The position numbers were made by a program, and so were the translations under genes. From the NCBI GenBank assembly GCA_947165105.1, contig CAMUZC010000058.1:1-10173 (forward strand): DNA of 10,173 bases, in the 5' to 3' direction. The stretch is from an uncultured Lachnospiraceae bacterium. Lineage in GTDB: Bacteria; Bacillota_A; Clostridia; TANB77; CAG-508. Shown piece after piece: positions 1 to 5,554 of the stretch; within the stretch, counting starts at the first letter, position 1; each line of letters starts with the position of its first letter. A model generated the notes under the pieces. The model was given only the letters and a program-made list of their open reading frames with translations. It was not told where the DNA came from and did no database searches.

Positions 1-1
1 C

Positions 2-79
2 AATGAAGATGGAAGTGTTACAGTTCCTGAAGTACTTAGACCATATATGGGTGGAATTTCTGAAATTCGTCCTAAGTAA
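2..79 (+). CDS. serS: Seryl-tRNA synthetase, C-terminal end only (5' truncated by window edge)
   Basis: The first 25 codons of an open frame run in from the left edge and stop at TAA 77-79. They encode a tail containing DGSVTVPEVLRPYMGG, which is the conserved extreme C-terminus of class II seryl-tRNA synthetases (the family pattern is DGS-x-x-VPE-x-LRPYMGG). This segment helps close the serine/ATP active site around the motif 3 region. The enzyme charges tRNA-Ser with serine in the cytoplasm. Only the end is visible, so catalytic motifs cannot be checked. The engB start lies 20 bases downstream with no terminator between them, so the two genes are probably cotranscribed. The identification rests on a short but highly characteristic tail. 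Confidence 0.82.
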   Translation, partial: NEDGSVTVPEVLRPYMGGISEIRPK

Positions 80-99
80 TTAAAAAAGGAGTGAAAAAA

Positions 100-681
100 A
101 TGTTAATTAAAAATCCTAAAATAGAAATATCTGCAACATCCCCAAAACAATACCCTACTTCTGGACTTCCAGAAATTGTTTTGGTAGGAAAATCTAATGT
201 TGGAAAATCTTCTTTTATTAATACTATGATTAACAGAAAAAAATTAGCTAGAACTAGTAGTGAACCTGGAAAGACAAGACAAATTAATTTTTATAATATG
301 GATGATAAGTTCTATTTTGTTGATCTTCCTGGTTATGGTTATAGTAAAATGTCTAAAGTTGAACAAGAAAAAGTTAATCATTTTATTGATGAATATTTAC
401 ATGTTAGAAAAAACATTTCGCTTATAATCTTGCTTATTGATATTAGACATGAACCTGGAGCTAATGACAGAATGATGTATGATTACATAATACGCTCAGG
501 ATTGCCATTTATGGTACTTTGTAATAAAGCTGATAAAATAGCTGTTACTAAAGTAGAAAACGCTGTAAAAGTCATCCAGAACGATTTAAACCCTATTGGT
601 GATTTTACTTTCATGCCATTTTCTGCTGAGAGAAAGATTTATAGTGATGATGTGTGGGAAATATTGGAAGAATATATTTAA
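100..681 (+). CDS. engB: Ribosome biogenesis GTP-binding protein EngB (YsxC/YihA family)
   Basis: This is a single-domain TRAFAC-class GTPase of 193 residues, a normal family length. The G motifs are in order: P-loop GKSNVGKSS at residues 30-38, the G2 threonine near residue 59 in PGKTRQINFY, G3 DLPG at 75-78, G4 NKAD at 142-145 and a G5-like SAE at 175-177. EngB is an essential GTPase that acts late in 50S subunit assembly. A GTG at 91 is in frame, but it overlaps the Shine-Dalgarno AAGGAG (86-91). The ATG at 100 has that site at an ideal 8-base spacing, so I chose ATG 100. The gene sits just behind serS and ends 10 bases before a bidirectional terminator. In Bacillus its neighbour is lon, so the serS linkage is a lineage feature. 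Confidence 0.96.
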   Translation: MLIKNPKIEISATSPKQYPTSGLPEIVLVGKSNVGKSSFINTMINRKKLARTSSEPGKTRQINFYNMDDKFYFVDLPGYGYSKMSKVEQEKVNHFIDEYLHVRKNISLIILLIDIRHEPGANDRMMYDYIIRSGLPFMVLCNKADKIAVTKVENAVKVIQNDLNPIGDFTFMPFSAERKIYSDDVWEILEEYI

Positions 682-688
682 ATAAAAT

Positions 689-722
689 TAAAGCATGCAA
701 GTTTAAACTTGTATGCTTTTTA
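689..722. terminator. Bidirectional intrinsic terminator between engB and the convergent amidase gene
   Basis: An 11-bp stem pairs AAGCATGCAAG (691-701) with CTTGTATGCTT (708-718), with one G-U pair and a 6-base loop TTTAAA. On the plus strand it is followed by a T run. On the minus strand the bases after the stem (TTTAATTTT) are also T-rich. It lies 9 bases after the engB stop and 14 bases beyond the stop of the convergent gene, so it can serve both. Confidence 0.88.
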
Positions 723-732
723 ATATTGAACC

Positions 733-1203
733 TCAAACCAAGTGAATGCACCTATATTTCTCAAACTCATAATCAGCAACTTTTTTGTCAAAAACATCAT
801 ACGTATGTGCCGCTATAAAAGTATTATAAATGCTGTCGCCATTTTGAATTACTACAAGCCCATGAGAGAATCGGATTCCATCAAAGCTCAATTGAATGAT
901 ATCCCCTATTTCTAACTTATCAATTGCAGTTTCCTCTCCCCTTGGTCCCACTCCTTGATTTGAAATTAAGAAATTATATAAAAACTCCACTCCTGTCCAA
1001 GATGGAGATTTATCATTAGCATTTATATAATACCAACCATTTAATCTGTTATAATTCATTTGCCCACATCCTGCATAAATGCATTGCGATACGAAATTTG
1101 TGCAATCTCCCCCAATGTATTCGTAGTTATAGTATCTTGGATTTCGGGATAATGCCCATTTTTGTGCATATTTGTATATGTTTGCTCTGTTATATTTTGG
1201 CAT
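733..1203 (-). CDS. Putative cysteine amidase/peptidase (Amidase_6-like domain)
   Basis: This 156-residue protein is essentially one compact domain resembling the clostridial 'putative amidase domain' (Amidase_6), a relative of NlpC/P60 and CHAP cysteine hydrolases. Residues 1-20 (YNRANIYKYAQKWALSRNP) match the usual helical entry. GGDCTNFVSQ (31-40) carries the presumed nucleophile Cys34. FSHGLVV (112-118) carries the presumed catalytic His114. AAHTYD at 131-136 offers a second conserved histidine. Family members are thought to cut peptide or amide bonds in cell-wall material, but the substrate here is inferred. No signal peptide or membrane segment is visible, which is odd for a wall enzyme. 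The start ATG 1203 is chosen because AGGTGA (1209-1214 complement) sits 5 bases upstream; an in-frame GTG at 1212 lies inside that site. The ribosome site falls in a perfect inverted repeat. Confidence 0.78.
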   Translation of the reverse strand: MPKYNRANIYKYAQKWALSRNPRYYNYEYIGGDCTNFVSQCIYAGCGQMNYNRLNGWYYINANDKSPSWTGVEFLYNFLISNQGVGPRGEETAIDKLEIGDIIQLSFDGIRFSHGLVVIQNGDSIYNTFIAAHTYDVFDKKVADYEFEKYRCIHLV

Positions 1204-1256
1204 AAAAATCACCTAATACATTATATTATATATAAATAATGTATTAGGTGATTTTT
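1204..1256 (-). terminator. Perfect 21-bp inverted repeat: intrinsic terminator that also embeds the amidase gene's ribosome binding site
   Basis: Arms 1204-1224 and 1236-1256 are perfect reverse complements over 21 bp, with an 11-base AT loop that could pair further. Reading leftward, the hairpin ends in five T residues, so it can terminate transcripts of the 1284-2459 gene, whose stop is 27 bases upstream. The last 3' part of the stem contains AGGTGA, the Shine-Dalgarno of the gene starting at 1203. A read-through transcript would therefore fold the ribosome site away. Overlapping TATAAT boxes lie in the loop (1220-1230), but I see no convincing -35 element. Confidence 0.8.
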
Positions 1257-1283
1257 TGCTTTCATATTTGACTATCATAATCT

Positions 1284-2459
1284 CTAATTGATATTTTCAA
1301 AAACAATTTCTTCAACATCTCTTGCTATATTATTAACAAAACTCTTTCCAATTGGATATGCGTGAATTACATTTTCATTTTCATCATATGTTAATTTATC
1401 TACATCACTGGCTATTATTTCAATTGTAACATCATTTTCATAATTTAAAAGACATAATCTATCTTGTTCGTCAATATAGTAACGATAATATCTATACATA
1501 CTTCCTTTTTCTATTTTCAAGAAATCTTTAGCATAAAATGTTTTATTTCCAAATGTTTGTTTAACATAAACATCATCTTTATATGTTTCATAATCTTTCA
1601 TCATTGATGTATGAGGCTCTGCATTAGCAGGTGCATCTGATCTATATATCATATACACGTATTTTACACTATTTCCTTCTGCATAACTTCCTAAAAATTC
1701 ATGAGGTATAAAATCAGCTTTCAATTCTGTATTTCTAACTTCAATGCTAAATAAGTATTCATCATCGCTTACAATTTTAAAATTATATGAATCTCCTTCA
1801 TCTTCTTCACCTAAATCACCAATATCAACTTTATACTTGTTCTCCCATGATTGTGGAAGTTTGATTTTAAATGCATCACATGTATACCATATTGATTTAC
1901 CTGATACATTATTATGTCTTGTATTATTTTTTTCAACATTTTCATCTGTTGTTTTTATATTTTTGTATTTATATTCTTGACTAAATCCATTTTCTATTAA
2001 ATCACTATCTGATTTTGTAATTTCTAATCTAACTTTTTCATTTTCAAAGTTCATTTTTCCCTCTAGAACCATACCATCTTTTTCTTTGTCTGTTTTAAAT
2101 GTAGCTTCATTATCACTTACCAAAGTAGCTGTTAAATCATCAAAAGAAGCTGTTCTAAAAATTGCAAAATCAAATTTTATTGTATTGCCATCTATACTTT
2201 TAATCCATAATGAATTTGCGTCATCTTTATCTGACCAACGTGCAACATAATCCTGTGACAGATTATATGTTTTACTATCCTTATTATTTTCTTCTCCTTT
2301 GATTATTTCTTGAGTTTTATTTATTATTGTATCTCCTTTTCCTGAAATAACAACACCTGCAAAAACTCCTAGAATTAATACTAGTATCAAAACAATTATT
2401 GATAATGTTATTGTTTTAACCTTTACACTTTTTTTGATTTCATTTTCTTGATTACTCAT
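1284..2459 (-). CDS. Membrane-anchored extracytoplasmic protein of unknown function, probable ECF sigma target
   Basis: This 391-residue protein has a short charged cytoplasmic tail, one transmembrane helix at about residues 16-38 (ITLSIIVLILVLILGVFAG) and a long exported region. It does not look like a lipoprotein because there is no lipobox cysteine. The exported part seems to hold two beta-rich modules. The first is roughly residues 60-165, with repeated strand patterns and DNxTATF-like signatures. The second, after about 185, begins near SIWYTCDAFKIKLPQSW, a pattern I associate with uncharacterised clostridial surface proteins. I do not recognise a catalytic site. ATG 2459 is preferred because GGGTGG lies 5 bases upstream; a TTG at 2504 has no ribosome site and lies inside the promoter. 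A TGAACC-N17-GTCTAATA promoter sits 36-66 bases upstream, identical in spacing to that of the sigma gene, so this is a likely regulon member. It may also be reached by read-through from the sigma/anti-sigma genes. Confidence 0.8.
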   Translation of the reverse strand: MSNQENEIKKSVKVKTITLSIIVLILVLILGVFAGVVISGKGDTIINKTQEIIKGEENNKDSKTYNLSQDYVARWSDKDDANSLWIKSIDGNTIKFDFAIFRTASFDDLTATLVSDNEATFKTDKEKDGMVLEGKMNFENEKVRLEITKSDSDLIENGFSQEYKYKNIKTTDENVEKNNTRHNNVSGKSIWYTCDAFKIKLPQSWENKYKVDIGDLGEEDEGDSYNFKIVSDDEYLFSIEVRNTELKADFIPHEFLGSYAEGNSVKYVYMIYRSDAPANAEPHTSMMKDYETYKDDVYVKQTFGNKTFYAKDFLKIEKGSMYRYYRYYIDEQDRLCLLNYENDVTIEIIASDVDKLTYDENENVIHAYPIGKSFVNNIARDVEEIVFENIN

Positions 2460-2494
2460 TTTATCCACCCTTTCCACTTTACTTTTATTATACC

Positions 2495-2525
2495 TATTAG
2501 ACAATTTAATATGTCTTATGGTTCA
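2495..2525 (-). promoter_or_regulatory. ECF sigma-type promoter, site A (upstream of the 1284-2459 gene)
   Basis: On the minus strand, TGAACC (2520-2525) is followed by exactly 17 bases and then GTCTAATA (2495-2502). GAAC-type -35 and CGTC/GTC-type -10 elements are typical of extracytoplasmic-function sigma factors. The site matches sites B and C in this window. The expected start of transcription is near 2488, giving a leader of about 30 bases to ATG 2459. A TATAAT (2487-2492) is present, but no sigma-A -35 lies at the right distance (GACATA). Confidence 0.75.
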
Positions 2526-2528
2526 TTT

Positions 2529-4478
2529 TTAATTGTTTTTGAACAAAATCCATGATTCATTATTCTTTACAACATTCAAGTTTTTACCTTTTACTATAAT
2601 TGCTTCAACTACATAATTACCTTCAATGCCATTTATCGTATGCTCACTCAATTTTTCTTCAATTGTCTCTGCATTTTTAGCAATTAGTTCAAAACCAACA
2701 ACATTCTTTTCTATATTTCCATCTCCATTATATGTAACATGATAAACATCTCCATTATCATATAATCTTACTTCTTGCATTGAACTTCCAGCCCAACCAC
2801 TTGGAGATAATTTCTTTATTACTCTGCTAGTTGTATTATTTTCCGCAATATTTGTTTTATTGGCATATACATAATCTCCACGATTATTGAAATCTTGTAA
2901 TCTATTATCAATCTTTACAGTCGCTTTAATTCCAATTGAATCATTTTGAGAAACATTACTAAATCTCATTTGTGCGGAACCTGTTGTATCTCCTCCAGCT
3001 GTCCATGCTGTAAAATCAAATGTAACATATGATGTTCCAGCAGCTACATCTTGTTTGATGTTTGTTATATTTTTAGTTTCAAAAATTGTATCATTTTGAA
3101 CATCATTTACTGTACTAATCTTAATTGTTGGCTTTCCACTTCTATCAAATTTTATTTCATAACAATATATTGTTTGACCATATTTAATTTTAAAATTTTC
3201 ATTTTTGTAGTATGAATTTGCAAGTGTTGAAAATACTGAATAATCTGTATTTTCTTGTAATTGATTATTTGTTTGTTGTTTTGTTGTAACCTGATTAATA
3301 ACTTGCTCATTTCTGTTTTTAAACACTATATTTTTATCTAAACTGTAAATCTCATATTTATCACCTACATAAACAGAAATTCTACCATCAGCATTATCTC
3401 TTGCCGTCCCGTTAACACCTGTTGCTATACATTCTTCGTTATAATTACTCTTTCTTATCCTATAAAAACTATTATTTTTCTTACAATAAATAAATTCTTT
3501 CTCACCATTCACACTATAAAAATCGACACTATCAACAGTAAAATCACCTTTCCCATCATCAACAATGGCTTCTTTATTATGCGCTTTAATATATTTTTCA
3601 TTTAATCTGTTAAAGTTTACTGTTTCTTTATCATTCCAATTATTTACCATACCAATTTCGATTTCTTTTCTTAAGCCATCACTTCTTATTGCATTTACAT
3701 ATTCATAATCAGTATTAGAATATGAGTATTTTCTTGATTTTTGTTCGAATTCAACAACATCATACAATCCTTCTAATTTTGTAGCCTCAAAGTAGAATAC
3801 ATTATTTCTATAACAATGTAAATCAACATATTGTACTGTTCCATCTTCCATTAAAAGGAATACATATGGCATTCCAGCTCCACCAATTTCTCCTATAAAT
3901 ATGTCTGAAACATTTTCTGTTATATTTGCTACTTTATAACAATCTGTTGATTTAACTTCAACATCGAATTGATTCCAATAAGTTGATGTTAAATTTATTC
4001 CAATATCTTGTTTTCCAAGCATATATACTTTTACAAAACCCTTCTCTGCTTCTTTAGTAATTTTCTCATTCGAAACTTCTAATTTTTCATTTTGTACTAA
4101 ATACTTTTGATTATATATTATAGTTTCTGTTTGACTATTTGAATTATTTCGACCTCTATTGAAATACAAAGCAGAACCACCAACTAAAACTACAGTAAGC
4201 GATACCGCTGCTACACTTAATAATCTGTTAAGCTTTTGATAAAAGTTTACTTCTATTATCTTTTTGGCTGTATTATTAGATTTTTCTTTTATCTCGTGTA
4301 TTATAGTTTGATCATTATTATTTTCAATATTTTCTACAGAAGTATTTCTAAACTGATTATTATAGTGCTTTGGATTAAAATTTTCAAAAACAGAATTTGC
4401 TTTATCTGAAATTTGATTGTCTTTTTTAAACTTAGCTTTAATAATTTTATCCATTTGTTCATCTGTTAATCTGTTCAT
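2529..4478 (-). CDS. Probable membrane-spanning anti-sigma factor of the adjacent ECF sigma, with a large extracellular region
   Basis: This 649-residue protein has a cytoplasmic N-terminal part of about 86 residues, a single transmembrane helix at about 87-106 (LLSVAAVSLTVVLVGGSALYF) and about 540 exported residues. Its ATG overlaps the sigma factor's TGA as ATGA (4475-4478), with GGAGGA 6 bases upstream. This is the usual translational coupling of ECF sigma and anti-sigma genes. Topology and position are the reason for the call; in ECF30/SigV systems the partner is likewise a single-pass protein. No HxxxCxxC zinc anti-sigma motif is present, and I do not see the DUF3298 lysozyme-binding region of RsiV. 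The exported part is rich in Asn, Tyr and Thr and beta-strand-like. It includes a Thr/Gly/Asn-rich stretch near residues 490-560 with VTFDFTAWTAGGDTTGSAQ and a C-terminal module beginning near SPSGWAGSSMQEVRLYDNG. The signal it senses cannot be told. It could alternatively be a sigma-controlled surface protein. Confidence 0.72.
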   Translation of the reverse strand: MNRLTDEQMDKIIKAKFKKDNQISDKANSVFENFNPKHYNNQFRNTSVENIENNNDQTIIHEIKEKSNNTAKKIIEVNFYQKLNRLLSVAAVSLTVVLVGGSALYFNRGRNNSNSQTETIIYNQKYLVQNEKLEVSNEKITKEAEKGFVKVYMLGKQDIGINLTSTYWNQFDVEVKSTDCYKVANITENVSDIFIGEIGGAGMPYVFLLMEDGTVQYVDLHCYRNNVFYFEATKLEGLYDVVEFEQKSRKYSYSNTDYEYVNAIRSDGLRKEIEIGMVNNWNDKETVNFNRLNEKYIKAHNKEAIVDDGKGDFTVDSVDFYSVNGEKEFIYCKKNNSFYRIRKSNYNEECIATGVNGTARDNADGRISVYVGDKYEIYSLDKNIVFKNRNEQVINQVTTKQQTNNQLQENTDYSVFSTLANSYYKNENFKIKYGQTIYCYEIKFDRSGKPTIKISTVNDVQNDTIFETKNITNIKQDVAAGTSYVTFDFTAWTAGGDTTGSAQMRFSNVSQNDSIGIKATVKIDNRLQDFNNRGDYVYANKTNIAENNTTSRVIKKLSPSGWAGSSMQEVRLYDNGDVYHVTYNGDGNIEKNVVGFELIAKNAETIEEKLSEHTINGIEGNYVVEAIIVKGKNLNVVKNNESWILFKNN

Positions 4479-5002
4479 AAAACATCCTCCTCACTTTTTA
4501 TAATTTCATAAATTTTACTTCTCGCTCTTGATAATCTTGACTTAACTGTCCCTTCTGGGATATCTAAAATCATTGCAATTTCATTTACTGAGTAATCATT
4601 GTAATAATATAAAACAGTTATTGTCTTTAAATCATCATCTATTTTTGTTAAAATATTTTCAACTAGCGATTCTGAATTATAGTTGTCATATGATTTTAAA
4701 CTATCATTTGTGTTATATTCATCTATATCAGTTACTTTTGAATAAATCCTTTGATTTTTATTAACTATATCATAGGATTTGTTAATTAAAATTCGTATTA
4801 ACCATGTTGAAAAAAATTGATTGTTTTGAAGCTTATTTAAATTGGTATATGCACTCATTAAAGCATTTTGAATAGCATCGCAAACATCATCTTCATTTTT
4901 TAGGATAGATTTTGCAACTTTATACATTTTCAATTTATTTTCTTCAATTAGTTGCTCAAAAGCCTCATTATTACCTAATTTTGCTTCTTCTACTAAATTC
5001 AT
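4475..5002 (-). CDS. ECF-family RNA polymerase sigma factor (SigV/ECF30-like)
   Basis: At 175 residues it is the standard ECF length, containing only sigma regions 2 and 4. Region 2 spans about 13-78 and includes DDVCDAIQNALMSAYTNL (38-55) and FSTWLIRILINKSYD (64-78). The DAIQ plus TWLIRILIN signature is typical of the SigV/ECF30 group. Region 4 spans about 112-168, with the helix-turn-helix SVNEIAMILDIPEGTVKSRLSRARSK at 138-163. Such factors direct RNA polymerase to envelope-stress genes when a membrane anti-sigma releases them. ATG 5002 has AAGGGGAG 6 bases upstream. The gene overlaps the downstream membrane protein by 4 bases. A TGAACC-N17-GTCTAATA promoter lies 39-69 bases before the start, consistent with autoregulation. 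Assignment to SigV itself is not claimed. Confidence 0.93.
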   Translation of the reverse strand: MNLVEEAKLGNNEAFEQLIEENKLKMYKVAKSILKNEDDVCDAIQNALMSAYTNLNKLQNNQFFSTWLIRILINKSYDIVNKNQRIYSKVTDIDEYNTNDSLKSYDNYNSESLVENILTKIDDDLKTITVLYYYNDYSVNEIAMILDIPEGTVKSRLSRARSKIYEIIKSEEDVL

Positions 5003-5040
5003 TTTTTTCTCCCCTTATCTTCATTTTTCCTGCTTATACT

Positions 5041-5071
5041 TATTAGACTGAACTATTTCTCACTCGGTTCA
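5041..5071 (-). promoter_or_regulatory. ECF sigma-type promoter, site B (autoregulatory promoter of the sigma gene)
   Basis: TGAACC (5066-5071) and GTCTAATA (5041-5048) on the minus strand are separated by 17 bases, as in site A. After the -10, sites A and B also share GTATAA two bases on. The distance from the -10 to the start codon is nearly the same in the two (about 43 and 46 bases from the GTC). Autoregulation through an own-specificity promoter is the rule for ECF sigma genes. That this sigma recognises it is inferred from location and repetition. Confidence 0.78.
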
Positions 5072-5154
5072 TTTGATTCACAAAAAAATTTAATTAATAA
5101 GCATGACCTTAAATAAATTATAAACATAAATTTTATAATTTGCAATACCATGTG

Positions 5155-5171
5155 TTGCCATTTTTTGGCAA
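5155..5171. repeat. Short inverted repeat in the sigma/RHH intergenic region
   Basis: TTGCCA (5155-5160) and TGGCAA (5166-5171) form a 6-bp inverted repeat with a 5-base T spacer, about 64 bases before the ribbon-helix-helix gene and between the two divergent genes. It has no T run placed to make a terminator. It could be an operator half-site pair or chance. Nothing else specific is visible between 5072 and 5154 beyond AT-rich sequence. Confidence 0.4.
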
Positions 5172-5180
5172 TATTATTAT

Positions 5181-5208
5181 TTGCTTATTTTGGTTACAAT
5201 ATAAGCAA
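5181..5208. promoter_or_regulatory. Inverted repeat overlapping the likely promoter of the RHH gene (candidate operator)
   Basis: TTGCTTAT (5181-5188) and ATAAGCAA (5201-5208) are a perfect 8-bp inverted repeat with a 12-base spacer, and the match extends outward if one base is bulged. The spacer and right arm contain TACAAT (5195-5200) and TATAAG (5200-5205), either of which could be the -10 of the plus-strand gene starting at 5235, though no good -35 is visible. Ribbon-helix-helix proteins commonly bind such repeats over their own promoters. The regulatory role is inference. Confidence 0.5.
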
Positions 5209-5234
5209 AATAAACGATTTGAGGTGATTTTATA

Positions 5235-5417
5235 ATGAATAGTAAAAAACAGGAAGATAAATTTACAATAGAAAAAGAAAAAAATGCAAACAGAAGAATA
5301 ATTATAAGGACAACCGAAGATATGGCTGACGAGATTTTTAAAATTGCCAAGGAAAATAACGTCAGTGTTAACAATTTATTAGTAAGCTGTATTAGATACG
5401 CTTTGGACCATAGATAA
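5235..5417 (+). CDS. Small ribbon-helix-helix (Arc/MetJ-type) DNA-binding protein
   Basis: This 60-residue protein has a charged, flexible N-terminus (1-19) followed by a complete ribbon-helix-helix fold: a beta strand RRIIIRT (20-26), helix A TEDMADEIFKIAKENN (27-42) and helix B SVNNLLVSCIRYALDHR (44-60). Alternating basic and hydrophobic residues in the strand would form the two-stranded sheet that reads the major groove in a dimer. The ribosome site GAGGTGAT (5221-5228) is well placed for ATG 5235. It is the only plus-strand gene in the accessory block and diverges from the sigma gene. Targets are unknown; the inverted repeat at 5181-5208 is the obvious candidate. Members are often antitoxins or plasmid/phage regulators, but no toxin partner follows. 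A minus-strand ECF-type promoter at 5443-5473 points back across it. Confidence 0.85.
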   Translation: MNSKKQEDKFTIEKEKNANRRIIIRTTEDMADEIFKIAKENNVSVNNLLVSCIRYALDHR

Positions 5418-5442
5418 TGCCCTTATAATTTATTCCTATGAC

Positions 5443-5473
5443 CATTAGACAATAGAAATTTTTGTATGGTTCA
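5443..5473 (-). promoter_or_regulatory. ECF sigma-type promoter, site C, antisense to the RHH gene
   Basis: TGAACC (5468-5473) and GTCTAATG (5443-5450) on the minus strand have the same 17-base spacing as sites A and B. The predicted transcript would start near 5436 and run leftward across the whole ribbon-helix-helix gene toward the sigma gene. I see no substantial reading frame that it would express. Possible roles are an antisense RNA, a second and longer sigma-operon transcript, or a relic. Site C shares TGAACCATA and ATTGTCTAAT with site A. Confidence 0.65.
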
Positions 5474-5503
5474 ATCAATTTATAATTTTCTTAAAATTTT
5501 TAA

Positions 5504-5550
5504 TAAAAAAAGAACGATTCCAATTACCTCAATTTGAATCGTTCTTCTTT
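5504..5550. terminator. Intrinsic terminator of the RsiV-like gene, probably bidirectional
   Basis: An 11-bp perfect stem pairs AAGAACGATTC (5510-5520) with GAATCGTTCTT (5536-5546), with further partial pairing inside the 15-base loop. On the minus strand it is followed by seven T residues, 9 bases after the stop at 5555. On the plus strand it is followed by CTTTT, so it could also stop transcripts from the ribbon-helix-helix gene. Confidence 0.9.
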
Positions 5551-5554
5551 TAAT

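Noticed and set aside
91..99. GTG at 91 as the engB start
   Set aside because: It overlaps the only Shine-Dalgarno sequence, which is ideally spaced for ATG 100. The same reasoning rejects GTG 1212, TTG 2504, GTG 7460 and the upstream extension to 6922 for their genes.
2487..2492. TATAAT as a housekeeping -10 for the 1284-2459 gene
   Set aside because: The hexamer 17 bases upstream is GACATA, far from TTGACA; the ECF-type elements explain the site better.
5177..5374. Minus-strand open frame of 65 codons, hydrophobic, downstream of site C
   Set aside because: It is a shadow of the RHH gene, begins with TTG and has no ribosome binding site; its hydrophobicity follows from being the complement of a charged AT-rich gene.
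5380..5416. Ten-codon frame (MVQSVSNTAY) after site C with a weak AAGGG upstream
   Set aside because: Too short and without conservation data to call a peptide gene; kept only as a possibility for the antisense transcript.
5235..5417. RHH protein as the antitoxin of a toxin-antitoxin pair
   Set aside because: No toxin-like gene follows or overlaps it on the plus strand before the terminator at 5504-5550.
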